Source: Anaerolineae bacterium (lineage in GTDB: Bacteria > Chloroflexota > Anaerolineae > Aggregatilineales > Phototrophicaceae). From it: a stretch of DNA of 64,000 nucleotides. Under the pieces are notes generated by a model that had not been told where the DNA came from, made no database searches, and saw nothing but the letters and a program-made list of their open reading frames with translations. The stretch lies in the NCBI GenBank assembly GCA_022841825.1, contig JALHQT010000001.1:248001-312000 (forward strand), read 5' to 3'. Positions 17,660 to 27,571 of this stretch are shown here, piece by piece. Made by a program: the position numbers and the translations under genes. Every line of letters starts with the position of its first letter. Within the stretch, counting starts at the first letter, position 1.

Positions 17660-20600
17660 ATGCCTTTTCAGCCTGTGAATCCGAAGGTCGATATCCAGAA
17701 AGTCGAGCGCGAACAACTCGACTACTGGCGTTTGCACAATGTCTTCAAGCGCACGATGAGCGAGCGCGAGGGACGACCCAGTTTCGTTTTCTACGAGGGT
17801 CCACCGACCGCCAACGGGAAACCGGGCAGTCATCATGTGCTCGCACGCGCGTTCAAAGACATGTTCCCGCGCTATAAGACCATGCGTAATTTCTACTCGC
17901 TGCGCAAAGGCGGGTGGGATACACACGGCTTGCCCGTCGAGATCGCGGTCGAGAAAGAGCTTGGCTTTACGCAGAAGCATCAGATCGAAGAATACGGGAT
18001 CGCGGCATTTAACGAGAAGTGCCGGGCGAACGTCTTCCGCAACATCAAGGACTGGGAAGAGCAGACCGAGCGCATCGGCTTCTGGGTCGATCTCGACGAT
18101 GCCTACGTGACCTTCACCAATGATTATGTCGAAAGCGTCTGGTGGGTCCTCAAGCAGCTCTGGCAAAAAGACCTGCTCTACAAGGGCTATAAGGTTGTGC
18201 CGTACTGCGCGCGCTGTGGCACTGCACTGAGCAGCCACGAGGTCAACTTAGGCTACAAAGATGTGAAAGACCCCAGCGTGTTCGTGCGCTTTCCGGTGCG
18301 CGACCAGTCTGGTGTGTATTTCCTGGTGTGGACGACGACGCCCTGGACACTGCCCGCGAATGTGGCGCTGGCGGTCGGCGCGGACGTGGACTACGTGCAG
18401 GTCGAGGGTGCCGCGCACGAAGGTGATGAGCCAGAGCAGTTAATCCTTGCGGAATCACTGATGCCAAAGGCATTGGTGCATCCGGAGAACTATCGTGTCG
18501 TCAAGCGGATGAAGGGCAAAGAACTGCTCGGACTCCATTATCACCCACTGTATACGTTCCTGCCGGTTGAGCAGGACTATGCCTATGTGGTGGAAGGCGA
18601 CTTCGTGAGCACGGAGGATGGGTCGGGGATTGTTCACATGGCACCCGCGTTTGGCGCGGATGACATGGAAGTGGGACGCAAGTATAAGCTACCCGTTCTG
18701 CAAACCGTGACCGCCGAGGGACGCTTCATCGATGCGGTGACTGAGTTTCGCGGCATGTGGGTCAAGGACGCCGACCCGGAGATCTCGCGCGACCTGAAGA
18801 AGCGAGGACTGCTTTACAAGTCCGAGAAGTACGCGCACAGCTACCCGTTCTGCTGGCGCTGCGGCACACCGCTGCTGTATTACGCGCGGGACACGTGGTT
18901 CATCCGTTCCACCGAGTATCGTGACCGGATGGTCGCGCTCAATCAGACGATCAACTGGGTACCCAAGCATATCCGTGATGGGCGCTTTGGCAATTGGCTG
19001 GAAGACCTGAAGGATTGGGCGCTGGGGCGTGAACGCTACTGGGGGACGCCGCTGCCCGTGTGGGTGGACGACAAGACTGGAGAGATGGTGTGTGTCGGCA
19101 GCGTGGCTGAATTGAGCCAGCTTACAGGGCGCGACCTCAAGGATCTTGATCTGCATCGCCCGTATGTCGATGACATTGCCTTCCCGAATCCCAATGGCAG
19201 CGGCGGGACGATGCGCCGTGTCAAAGAAGTGATCGACGTGTGGTTCGACAGCGGCGCGATGCCATTTGCGCAGTGGGGCTATCCGCACCGCAACCGTGAG
19301 ATCTTCGAGAAACAGTTCCCCGCCGACTACATCTGTGAAGCGGTCGATCAGACGCGCGGTTGGTTTTACAGCCTGCACGCCATCAGCACGATGTTGACCG
19401 AGCAGGTGTCGTACAAGAACGTGATCTGCCTAGGGCACATTCTGGACGGCGAGGGACAGAAGATGTCCAAGAGCAAGGGCAACATCGTCGATCCGGCTGA
19501 GGTGCTGGATACGCATGGTGCCGATGCATTCCGCTGGTATCTCTATACGTCTGGTCCCCCTGGGGAACCTCGCCGCTTCTCCAAGGACCTGGTGGGCGAG
19601 GTGGTCAGCAAGTTCTGGCTGACGCTGTGGAATACCTACAGTTTCTTCGTCACTTACGCCAATATCGATGGCTGGACACCGGACACGCCGCAGCCTGCGC
19701 CGCAAGAGCGCGACGACCTGGATCGGTACATCCTGGCGGAACTCCATGATCTGGTGAAGGGTGTGACCGAGGCATACGAAAACTACGATGTGACCAATGC
19801 CACGCGCCCGATTCAGGCGTTTGTCGAGGTGTTGAGCAATTGGTACGTTCGCTTGAGCCGCCGCCGCTTCTGGCAGAACGAAATGGACGACAGCAAGCGC
19901 AGCGCATACGCCACGCTTCATGAGTGCCTGGTGACGGTCAGTAAGCTGATCGCACCTGCGATGCCGTTTCTCAGCGACGCACTTTACCGAAATCTGGTCA
20001 AGGCGGTCGATGCAAGCGCGTCGGACAGCGTCCATCTTGCGATGTGGCCAGAAGCTGATGAGGCATTGATCGAGCGTGCTCGGATCGACGAGATGCGTCT
20101 TGTACAACGCCTCGTGAGCCTGGGTCGCGCCGCCCGTGAGACAGTCAAGATCGGGGTGCGCCAGCCGTTGAGCGATGCGCAGTTCGTGACGCGGGATGCC
20201 AAAGAACGGGCGACGGTCGAGCGTATGCGCGACCTGATCATGGCGGAACTGAACGTCAAGTCTCTCAGTCTGCTCGACGACCCGATGTATGTGCTCAATC
20301 CGCTGCCGCAGGCGCTGGGAAAGAAGTTCGGCAAGGACTTCCCGCGTGTGCAGAAGGTGCTGCGAGAAGGCGAGCGCGCGGACGTCCAGGCATGGGCGAA
20401 GACGCTGCTCGCCAAGCAGAACGTCAGCCTGACGATTGACGGGACGACGTTCGAGGTCACGCCGGAAGAATGCCAGGTGCTCATGAAAGCGCCGGAGGGC
20501 TTTGCCTTCGCGGAAGAATCGGGGTATATGGCGGTCATCAATACGACGCTGACGGAAGACCTGGTGCTGGAAGGACTGGCGCGCGAGGTTGTGCGCCGCG

Positions 20601-20854
20601 TCCAGAGTATGCGCAAGGACGCCGACTACAACATCGCTGACAGCATCGCGGTGCAATATACAGCGAGTGCGAAGCTTGCGAAGGCAATTGCGCAGTTTGG
20701 CAATTACATCAAGAGTGAGACACTCGCCGTGGCTCTGGAGGCTGCGGAGCCTGGCGCTGATTTCTTCCGACGTGACTTTACGGCGGACGATAAGAGCGAC
20801 ATCGATGGCGAGACACTGACGGTCGGCGTCAGGCAGATGAACGGCGCGGGATAG
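17660..20854 (+). CDS. ileS: Isoleucyl-tRNA synthetase, eukaryote-like type 2, with GXHH signature
   Basis: 1064 aa class I synthetase that charges tRNA-Ile. ATG 17660 follows CGAGGAG. The N-terminal catalytic segment reads EGPPTANGKPGSHHVLARAF: the class I HIGH signature is GSHH (residues 56-59), i.e. G-x-H-H rather than H-x-G-H. KMSKS is intact at 601-605. CP1 editing-domain residues (VWTTTPWTLPANVALAVG) and the WFDSGAMPFAQWGYPH segment are normal. Length and the C-terminal extension fit type 2 (eukaryote-like) enzymes. Published work links GXHH in IleRS2 to very strong mupirocin resistance. A rho-independent terminator follows at 20906. Confidence 0.97.
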   Translation: MPFQPVNPKVDIQKVEREQLDYWRLHNVFKRTMSEREGRPSFVFYEGPPTANGKPGSHHVLARAFKDMFPRYKTMRNFYSLRKGGWDTHGLPVEIAVEKELGFTQKHQIEEYGIAAFNEKCRANVFRNIKDWEEQTERIGFWVDLDDAYVTFTNDYVESVWWVLKQLWQKDLLYKGYKVVPYCARCGTALSSHEVNLGYKDVKDPSVFVRFPVRDQSGVYFLVWTTTPWTLPANVALAVGADVDYVQVEGAAHEGDEPEQLILAESLMPKALVHPENYRVVKRMKGKELLGLHYHPLYTFLPVEQDYAYVVEGDFVSTEDGSGIVHMAPAFGADDMEVGRKYKLPVLQTVTAEGRFIDAVTEFRGMWVKDADPEISRDLKKRGLLYKSEKYAHSYPFCWRCGTPLLYYARDTWFIRSTEYRDRMVALNQTINWVPKHIRDGRFGNWLEDLKDWALGRERYWGTPLPVWVDDKTGEMVCVGSVAELSQLTGRDLKDLDLHRPYVDDIAFPNPNGSGGTMRRVKEVIDVWFDSGAMPFAQWGYPHRNREIFEKQFPADYICEAVDQTRGWFYSLHAISTMLTEQVSYKNVICLGHILDGEGQKMSKSKGNIVDPAEVLDTHGADAFRWYLYTSGPPGEPRRFSKDLVGEVVSKFWLTLWNTYSFFVTYANIDGWTPDTPQPAPQERDDLDRYILAELHDLVKGVTEAYENYDVTNATRPIQAFVEVLSNWYVRLSRRRFWQNEMDDSKRSAYATLHECLVTVSKLIAPAMPFLSDALYRNLVKAVDASASDSVHLAMWPEADEALIERARIDEMRLVQRLVSLGRAARETVKIGVRQPLSDAQFVTRDAKERATVERMRDLIMAELNVKSLSLLDDPMYVLNPLPQALGKKFGKDFPRVQKVLREGERADVQAWAKTLLAKQNVSLTIDGTTFEVTPEECQVLMKAPEGFAFAEESGYMAVINTTLTEDLVLEGLAREVVRRVQSMRKDADYNIADSIAVQYTASAKLAKAIAQFGNYIKSETLAVALEAAEPGADFFRRDFTADDKSDIDGETLTVGVRQMNGAG

Positions 20855-20905
20855 TCCGGCGGCACGCAGCGAAAGCGGTTACTCAGGATGGATGTCTTGG
20901 CGAAG

Positions 20906-20927
20906 GGCGCACACATGTGCGCCTTTT
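20906..20927 (+). terminator. Rho-independent terminator after ileS
   Basis: Perfect stem GGCGCAC / GTGCGCC around an ACAT loop, followed directly by TTTT. It lies 52 bases after the ileS stop. Confidence 0.85.
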
Positions 20928-20945
20928 CGTTTGCTTTGACGAGAA

Positions 20946-20970
20946 GCGCTTGTACATAAGTGACAAGCGC
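20946..20970. promoter_or_regulatory. Inverted repeat, candidate PucR-type operator (site A)
   Basis: Arms GCGCTTGT and ACAAGCGC flank a 9-base spacer, giving CTTGT-N9-ACAAG. It lies upstream of the first PucR-type gene. The 19-base core matches site B upstream of gltB (27733-27751) at 15 of 19 positions. Confidence 0.55.
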
Positions 20971-21032
20971 GTGGCGAAGTTTGTTTCCCCGTATGGCGAA
21001 ATCACTCGCATTAGCTGTGTAAAGTTGGTATC

Positions 21033-21043
21033 CTTGTACAAAT
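21033..21043. promoter_or_regulatory. Candidate half-operator CTTGTACAAAT
   Basis: The motif ATTTGTRCA, here on the minus strand, also occurs at 27717-27726 (gltB leader) and 29459-29468 (second PucR gene upstream region). All three occurrences lie in the regulatory gaps of this one regulon-like group. This is a by-eye match and no statistics were run. Confidence 0.35.
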
Positions 21044-21113
21044 CGAGTCACTATTGCTTGTCCATGTTGCTATAGCCTTGGGTGATTGTGTTTCGTTAGG
21101 ATGGAGCGCTTGG

Positions 21114-22784
21114 ATGCCCCTGCCTTTGGATAAAACCCCGATGATCGAATCGAATGCGGCGACCCTGCAATCGGTATTACAGTTTGCGCTTCCCCTTGGG
21201 ACAAGCCTGATCGTCGGGTCACCCGAAGTCGAGATCACCTGGGCGGTGACAGTACGCGCCCAACCTCCGGCGTTCCCCGATATTTCTGGCGGCGAGCTGG
21301 CATTGGTTTCGATGGATGTGCTGCGCAGCTTTGACAGTAAAGCAACACTTGCGCATCTCATTGAAGTGTTGTCTAAAGAGGGTATTCATGCGGTTGCCTC
21401 ACAGGAGGATTTGTCGCCCGCAGCGATTGCGGCGGCGACCCAGTTCAACGTCGCGCTGCTGGCACTGCCTGATGACACCAACCTTGCGCGCGTCGAGCGC
21501 GCGGTAACGACGCTGATTGTCAACCAGAAGGCGCAAATGACACAGCGCGCGAGCGAAATCCAGCGGCAGTTGGTGCGCTTGGCGGCGGAGAATCGCGACA
21601 TCAACAGCCTGCTCCAGGTGATGGCGCGCGCGATGGCGAAGCCCGTCGCGGTTCATGATGACGCCGGGGTGACGACCGCCCAGGTCTACCCGAATGTCGC
21701 GCGCCGCCCGGCGACGCCAATTGCCGGAGGGCGGAGTGGGCTGCAATATGGCTCCTTTCAGAATTGGCTGGAGTCCAAAGATGCGCCGACGACCGAAGGT
21801 GTGATCCTCAGCAGCCCTCTCGGTTTCACAACCGTGCTCAAGGTCGAAAAGCGTATTGCAGGGTATCTGTCGTTGATCGACGCGCGCGAAACGCTTGACG
21901 AGTTTGATCGGCTGGTGCTTTCCTACGGCGCGGAGGTTTGCGCTATCGAAATCGCCAAGAACCGCGCGATCGCGCAGGCGGTCGAACAGACGCGCGGCGA
22001 TTGGGTGCAGATGTGGTTGAGCGGTACGCCGACCGACGACGATCTGATGCTGACCCGTGCGCAGCAGGCAGGATTTGATGCATCGGCGACCTATGTGGTC
22101 AGTGTGTTTCGCGCGATGACCGACAGCGGCACGGCACTGCCGATGGAAAACCTGCTGGCATTGGTGCGCGACGATATGGGGCGGCGGCAGGTTGCTGGGG
22201 CTGTGGGGCAGTACGTAGATGCGGTGGTTGCGCTTTATCCGCTGGAGAATGCGGCGCAGCTCCCGCGTGTACGGCGGAGCATTGACGAGGTGCGCGGGCA
22301 GCTTGCGGCGCGGACGCCCAGCGGGTTGGTGTCGTGCGGCATCAGCCGTCCGGCGATGGGGTTGTCGGCGCTGCGCGAGGCGTACCGTGAGGCGAAAGAT
22401 TCGTTAAGCATCGCGCATGAGCTGGGGGAACGCGAAGAAACGACTTTTTATGGCGACCTGAAGCTGTTCCAACTCCTGCTCGCGCTGAAAGAACGCAACC
22501 TCGACCAGATGCGTCGCTTCTACCGGGATACACTAGGGTCTCTGGTGGAGCATGACGACCGCAAACAGGGCGATTTGGTACGGACGCTGAACGGATTCTT
22601 TCATGCCAACGGCAACCTACAGAAAGCAGCCAGCGATTTGGATGTGCATCGCAATACGCTGGTTTACCGATTGGAGCGCATCCGCGAGCTGACGGGGTTC
22701 GACCTGGAGGACGCCGACAACCGCCTCATCCTGCATCTCGCGCTGAAGATACAGCGCGTGCTGGCGACGCTGCCGGAGATGTGA
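21114..22784 (+). CDS. PucR/CdaR-family transcriptional regulator (first of two)
   Basis: 556 aa from ATG 21114, with GGAG seven bases upstream (ATG 21141 is possible). The N-terminal PucR-type domain starts LQSVLQFALPLGTSLIVG and ends near VERAVTTLIV. A central GAF/GGDEF-like region of the CdaR type follows. The C-terminal helix-turn-helix carries the family signature HANGNLQKAASDLDVHRNTLVYRLERIRELTG (in pieces, residues about 500-532). Such proteins usually control nitrogen or catabolic genes in response to a small ligand. It converges on gltB, and a second member of the family lies on gltB's other side. Confidence 0.9.
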   Translation: MPLPLDKTPMIESNAATLQSVLQFALPLGTSLIVGSPEVEITWAVTVRAQPPAFPDISGGELALVSMDVLRSFDSKATLAHLIEVLSKEGIHAVASQEDLSPAAIAAATQFNVALLALPDDTNLARVERAVTTLIVNQKAQMTQRASEIQRQLVRLAAENRDINSLLQVMARAMAKPVAVHDDAGVTTAQVYPNVARRPATPIAGGRSGLQYGSFQNWLESKDAPTTEGVILSSPLGFTTVLKVEKRIAGYLSLIDARETLDEFDRLVLSYGAEVCAIEIAKNRAIAQAVEQTRGDWVQMWLSGTPTDDDLMLTRAQQAGFDASATYVVSVFRAMTDSGTALPMENLLALVRDDMGRRQVAGAVGQYVDAVVALYPLENAAQLPRVRRSIDEVRGQLAARTPSGLVSCGISRPAMGLSALREAYREAKDSLSIAHELGEREETTFYGDLKLFQLLLALKERNLDQMRRFYRDTLGSLVEHDDRKQGDLVRTLNGFFHANGNLQKAASDLDVHRNTLVYRLERIRELTGFDLEDADNRLILHLALKIQRVLATLPEM

Positions 22785-22825
22785 GAACGGTGACGAGTGA
22801 TGAGTAATGAGGGTGTGTGTAAGGG

Positions 22826-22849
22826 GTAGGGGCGCAGCTGCGCCCCTAC
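22826..22849. repeat. Perfect 24-bp palindrome between convergent genes
   Basis: GTAGGGGCGCAG followed by its exact reverse complement, with no loop. It lies between the ends of the PucR-type gene and gltB. It could stop transcription from both sides, but there is no clear T-tract, and GTAGGGGCG..CGCCCCTAC palindromes are a known dispersed bacterial repeat type. Confidence 0.65.
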
Positions 22850-22864
22850 GTTGTGTTCTTTTGG

Positions 22865-25800
22865 CTAATTCTTCCGCGTCGGCGGGGCAATCGTGACGAA
22901 GTGCTCCTCCGGGCGGTCGAGCAGGCGGTAGAGGTGCGCGACCGTGTCTGCCTGATTGTTGTGCTCCAACGTCTTGATGTAGTAGCCGAGCAGTTCGCGC
23001 ACTTCCGCCACGCCGTGCTCGTCCAGCGGCATGATCTCGACCGTCGCGCCTTTTGCGATGCGCCGCTTGAGCGCGTTCACATCCAGCCCCATGTCCGGCT
23101 GCACGCGCTGATAAATGACGCCGCCGCTCATCCCCGCACACATCCAGGGACCGGGGTCGCCCAGCACGAGCGCGCGCCCACTCGTCATGTACTCGAATGC
23201 GTAGCCCTTGAGCGTGGCGCGCGCCGCCAGACCACCGAGATGGTCACGCAGCGGCTGCTGGATTTCGCCACCGAAGACCACGTCGGCACCGCTGAAGCGG
23301 ATACAGGCGCGCGTATCGGCGTAACCCTGGATGATGAACTTGCCGCCCTGCGCGCCGTAGGCAAAGCTCTTGCCCACAGAGCCATCAAGCCGCTGACCGT
23401 TGTGGTTCAAGCCCTTGAGGATATGAAGCTTGCCGCCGCGCGCGCACTTGCCCGCACCATCCTGCGCACCGCCTTCGACCAGAATATCGACCGGGGCGTC
23501 CAGGAACGCGCCTAAGCCGTTGCCGGGCAGCGCGCTGTTGCTGAAGTTGAGGTGAACTTTCACCTCGTCTGCGTGCGGGATTTCGCCGCGTTTGAACGCG
23601 CCGCAAAGGTGAGTGCCAAGCGCACGATCCATCGCCATAACGGATTCGTCGTCGTAGGTCATCTCATAGTCGCCGTGCTTGACGCGGTCGATGACGAGCG
23701 CGGTGATCTGCTTGGTCAGGGTGTTGCGCGGGCGCACCATGCGGCGTCCGACGCCTTCCAGCATTTCGTAATCGGTCGCCGGGGGCGCGGAGACAAACAG
23801 CGGCGCGAGGTCGATCTGGTCGAGCATGTTGATCTGCTCCAGTAGGTCGGCGCGACCGACGACATCCTGCGTGCGGGGGAAACCGAGGCGCGCTGTCCAG
23901 CGCTTGATGTCGTCACCGAGCAGCTCAAATACGCGCTGAATGCCGAGTACCGCTGCATCAGCATCACGCGGCTCAAAGTGCTTGATGCCCTTTTCCTTCG
24001 CCTCTTCGACGGTCTTGATGTGGGTGGTGATCCCGACGTGACAGGTGCCCTCGTGACACTTGCGGCAGATGGTGCAGCCGACGGCGACCATTGCCATGGT
24101 TCCGAAGCCGACGCGGTTCGCGCCCAGACACATCATCTTGAGTACGTCGCGTCCGCTCTTCATGCCGCCATCGCACCACAGTTCGACCTGTCCACGCAGC
24201 CCGCTTTCGCTCAGGGCATGATGCGCCATCCACACACCGATCTCGGCGGGCAGACCCACATGGCGGAGCGAGTGGGCGCGTGCAGCGCCTGTGCCGCCCT
24301 CGTAGCCCGTGATATTGATGATGTCCGCGCCCGCCTTGGCAATGCCGACGGCGATGATGCCAACGCCTGGCACGACCGGGATCTTGACGGAGACCTTGGC
24401 GCGAGGATTGGCGGTCTTCAGCTCTTCGATGAGCTGCGCCAGGTCTTCGATGGAGTAGAGGTCGTGGTTATTACTGGGCGAAATCAGGTCAACCCAGGGG
24501 TTGGTGCTGCGCGCCAGCGCGACCTGCGGCGTCACTTTGTAACCGGGGAGCTGACCGCCTTCGCCGGGCTTGGCACCCTGACCGATTTTGATCTCGATCA
24601 CGGCGCACGAGTTGAGGAAACCGATATTGACGCCGAAGCGCGCCGACGCGACCTGCTGCCCGCGATTGCGCGGATAACGGTTCATCACGTCGGGCAGTTC
24701 GCCGCCTTCGCCGTTGATGCAGAGGATGTCGAGGCGGGCGGCGGCTTCCGCGTATGCTTTGTAGGCAAGCTCACCCTGCGATCCGAAGGACATGGCACCG
24801 ATCAGAATCGGCATCGAGTGATCCTTGACGCTGATGTCTACTTCGTGCGGGTCAATGTCGCTGTCGATGCCCTCGGTCTTCAATCCGATAATGTGGCGCA
24901 GCGCGACGGGCATGTCGCGTTCAAGCTGCGTCATGATCTGCGTGTATTCGTCCAGCCCAAGCTCGCCGTGCGCGATGTCTTCGACTTTCTTCCACATCTT
25001 GGGGTAGATGCGGTCGGGGTTGTCCATCTTGTTGGATGCGCCGCCGCGCAGTTCTTCCGCGCGCTGCTGAGACTCAGCGGTCAGTTTGTCCCAGGTCAGC
25101 CCAACGAGTTCGCTGCCAAAGTAATTGGATGTCCCGAAGACCTGCGACACCGATGGCGCGATGCCGACCGAACTGAAGGACAGCCCGTAGCCACGCAGTT
25201 CGTGGCAGCCAATCGTTGATGTGATCTTCTGGATGCCCGCGATGATGCCGCCGAGAAGGTTGCTCATGCGCGCCTGGACGAAGGCGCTTTCCAGCGGCTG
25301 CTTGGGTGCGCGCGGGGCGATCTCCAGACCAACCGCATAAATGGCATACGGGACGAGCGCGTTTGCGCCCATGCCGAGCGCTAATGCCAGGTCGTGCAGG
25401 TCGCGCAGCGCGCCGGAGCGCAGAATGATGCCCACCTGACGGCGCAGATTGGGGGTGTCGGGCGCGCTGCGCAGCGCGCGGTCAATCGCTGCCGTGATCA
25501 GCAGCGGGTCGATCCAGGCACAGCTTCCGTCGTAGATGGCGTTGTCGTCGAGTACGATGACGCGAGCGCCAGAACGTGAAAGCTCGACTGCTGCATCACA
25601 CAGCCGCGCGATCGCCTGATCCATCGTTTCATCCAGCGCTGCGGATGCGGACAGTACGTAAGCGGTGCTGCCGAAGCGCTCCATGATGTCTTCGAGGGTG
25701 AAGGTCTCGTGTTTCGCCGCAACTGCGCGCATGTCTTCGAGATCGCCCAGCAGGGGGTGCCCTCCCAGCAGCAGCGGCGTGCCGAGTGCCAGCAAATTGT

Positions 25801-27571
25801 CGCCTGGCGCTGCGCCGCCGACCGTTGGGCGGCTGCCCAGCAGGACCTGCGTCGAGAACTGCGCGCGTTCGCGCTCGCGATCTATGGCAGGATTCGTGAC
25901 TACCGCGACGGTTTCCTTGAAGTAATCCGCGCAGTTGACGCGCGTCTGGCTAATTGCCGCCAGGGGTCCATCCCAGCCGAGCGAGCCGACCAGCTCCTTG
26001 GAGGATTCGGCAATCGCCTCCATTACGCTGAGGTGATAGCGCTCCCAGCCCAAAGCTGCCATTGTCGTCGTATTGAGTGCGACCGCCTGCTCACGCCAGG
26101 GCTGCGCAGAAGGTGCCATCACCGCGACAGGTTCGGCGACCGCGACGACCGCCGCTGCTGCGACCGCGACAGGTGACCCCTGGACTGGGCTGCTCCCACC
26201 ATGTCCATTGCCATTGCCGTGACCATTACCGTTGGTGATGCCCATGCGCAGGGCATCCGGGGAATAGGGTGCTCCGTGGGTGGGCGCAGGGGGCGCACTT
26301 TCAATCGCACGATCGCGGCTGCGGTTCAGGACATGACGCTGAATAGCGGGGTAGTCGAGGACTTCGACCGGACGACCCGGCTTGATCAGCAGCGCGATCT
26401 TTTCGCCGGGTGCGAGCGGCTTTGGTTCAGTGGACATATTGTCGAGCGGGTAGACACCGCGCTCCGAGCTGGCGAAGAATTCCTTTTCTGTTTCGCCGAA
26501 CCAGAGCGGGCGCAAGCCGAGCGCATCGACGCTGAAGACGCATTGGTCGCCCATTCGTGCGGCGACCGCAGCGGGACCCTGGGCAAAGGGTCCGAAGGAC
26601 TGGCGAATACGGCGATATAGATCGCGGATTTCCGGGGCGTTTTCGATCAGGTCGTGCTCAAAAGGTGGGAAAATGTACTCCATCGCTTCGACGAGATCGA
26701 GACCGAAATCCATGCAGAGTGCGTCGATGGCGCGGTCGATGTCCTGCGAGTCGGAGTTCTTGGGGTCGAGGTCAATGCCGAGCATGGCGGCTTCCAGGCG
26801 AAAACGTGAAACCGTGTTGAACTCGCCGTTGTGACCGATAACGTTGAAGGGTTGAACGCGCTCGAAAATCGGGTTGGTGTTGGTGCTGTAGCGAGCGTGC
26901 CCGAGCGTGACCGTCGAAGCATATTCGGGGTCACGCAGCTCAGGGTAATAACGGCGTAGTATTTCGACGGTGCCCTGGACTTTGTAGACCACACTGCGTG
27001 ATGAAAACGAGGGGAAGTGAACGCCCAGCTCACGTTCGATCTTTGCCTGAAGGCGGAACAGCGTCGTTTCCAGCCGCTCGGTCGAAACTGCCCCGTTCAT
27101 CCCGGCAATCTGCCAGAAGAGAGGTTCAGTCTTGATGGCGGCACGTCCAAGGACGTAACTCTTGACGGTGCCTGCCTCGTCATGCAGGATGTGCAATCCA
27201 GCGTCTGAAAGCTGGTGGTTGATATTGTCTACGATGGCATTTGCTTCGCTGCGCAGGTGATGCGGGATCATCAGATGCGCGACCCAGAAGTTTGGATCGA
27301 TAGCCAGGGACGAGCGCAGACCGTGCTGCGTGAGCTGGCGCGCCCAAATCTGCCGCGGGATGTCGGTCATGATGCCGACACCATCGCCCTCGCCGTCGAC
27401 GATTCCGGTGCGGTGTCCCATGCGGGTCAGGGCTTCGATAGTGCGCTTGACGTTGCCATGTGTCGCTTGCCCACCTTTGCGCACGGCGCAGATCAGGGCA
27501 CAGGCATCGCGTTCGCGGTCATCTACTGGGTGGTAGGGGAGTGGCGAAATACAGGAAGTTTCCTCGGACAT
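22865..27571 (-). CDS. gltB: Glutamate synthase large subunit
   Basis: 1568 aa, start ATG 27571 with GAGG upstream. Order of domains: class II glutaminase (nucleophile Cys probably Cys24 in RDACALICAVRKGG, so a 23-residue propeptide would be removed), central domain, FMN-binding synthase barrel, and C-terminal GXGXG beta-helix (GGKFIIQGYADTRACIRFSGADVVFGGE, in pieces). The [3Fe-4S] cysteines are present (CTICRKCHEGTCHVGITT). A low-complexity Gly/Asn/His then Ala/Val linker (about residues 455-505) is unusual. No gltD lies nearby, so the electron donor (NADPH via a remote GltD, or ferredoxin) is unknown. The enzyme makes two glutamates from glutamine and 2-oxoglutarate. Confidence 0.95.
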   Translation of the reverse strand: MSEETSCISPLPYHPVDDRERDACALICAVRKGGQATHGNVKRTIEALTRMGHRTGIVDGEGDGVGIMTDIPRQIWARQLTQHGLRSSLAIDPNFWVAHLMIPHHLRSEANAIVDNINHQLSDAGLHILHDEAGTVKSYVLGRAAIKTEPLFWQIAGMNGAVSTERLETTLFRLQAKIERELGVHFPSFSSRSVVYKVQGTVEILRRYYPELRDPEYASTVTLGHARYSTNTNPIFERVQPFNVIGHNGEFNTVSRFRLEAAMLGIDLDPKNSDSQDIDRAIDALCMDFGLDLVEAMEYIFPPFEHDLIENAPEIRDLYRRIRQSFGPFAQGPAAVAARMGDQCVFSVDALGLRPLWFGETEKEFFASSERGVYPLDNMSTEPKPLAPGEKIALLIKPGRPVEVLDYPAIQRHVLNRSRDRAIESAPPAPTHGAPYSPDALRMGITNGNGHGNGNGHGGSSPVQGSPVAVAAAAVVAVAEPVAVMAPSAQPWREQAVALNTTTMAALGWERYHLSVMEAIAESSKELVGSLGWDGPLAAISQTRVNCADYFKETVAVVTNPAIDRERERAQFSTQVLLGSRPTVGGAAPGDNLLALGTPLLLGGHPLLGDLEDMRAVAAKHETFTLEDIMERFGSTAYVLSASAALDETMDQAIARLCDAAVELSRSGARVIVLDDNAIYDGSCAWIDPLLITAAIDRALRSAPDTPNLRRQVGIILRSGALRDLHDLALALGMGANALVPYAIYAVGLEIAPRAPKQPLESAFVQARMSNLLGGIIAGIQKITSTIGCHELRGYGLSFSSVGIAPSVSQVFGTSNYFGSELVGLTWDKLTAESQQRAEELRGGASNKMDNPDRIYPKMWKKVEDIAHGELGLDEYTQIMTQLERDMPVALRHIIGLKTEGIDSDIDPHEVDISVKDHSMPILIGAMSFGSQGELAYKAYAEAAARLDILCINGEGGELPDVMNRYPRNRGQQVASARFGVNIGFLNSCAVIEIKIGQGAKPGEGGQLPGYKVTPQVALARSTNPWVDLISPSNNHDLYSIEDLAQLIEELKTANPRAKVSVKIPVVPGVGIIAVGIAKAGADIINITGYEGGTGAARAHSLRHVGLPAEIGVWMAHHALSESGLRGQVELWCDGGMKSGRDVLKMMCLGANRVGFGTMAMVAVGCTICRKCHEGTCHVGITTHIKTVEEAKEKGIKHFEPRDADAAVLGIQRVFELLGDDIKRWTARLGFPRTQDVVGRADLLEQINMLDQIDLAPLFVSAPPATDYEMLEGVGRRMVRPRNTLTKQITALVIDRVKHGDYEMTYDDESVMAMDRALGTHLCGAFKRGEIPHADEVKVHLNFSNSALPGNGLGAFLDAPVDILVEGGAQDGAGKCARGGKLHILKGLNHNGQRLDGSVGKSFAYGAQGGKFIIQGYADTRACIRFSGADVVFGGEIQQPLRDHLGGLAARATLKGYAFEYMTSGRALVLGDPGPWMCAGMSGGVIYQRVQPDMGLDVNALKRRIAKGATVEIMPLDEHGVAEVRELLGYYIKTLEHNNQADTVAHLYRLLDRPEEHFVTIAPPTRKN

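Noticed and set aside
19430-25219. Other long opposite-strand frames (opposite ileS at 19430-20656 and gltB at 23978-25219)
   Set aside because: Same reasoning: shadow frames over well-supported genes, with biased composition and no ribosome sites.
26190-26260. Tandem repeat or CRISPR-like array within gltB
   Set aside because: The repeated GGNAAYGG-like codons keep the frame and encode a Gly/Asn/His-rich linker; there are no spacers.
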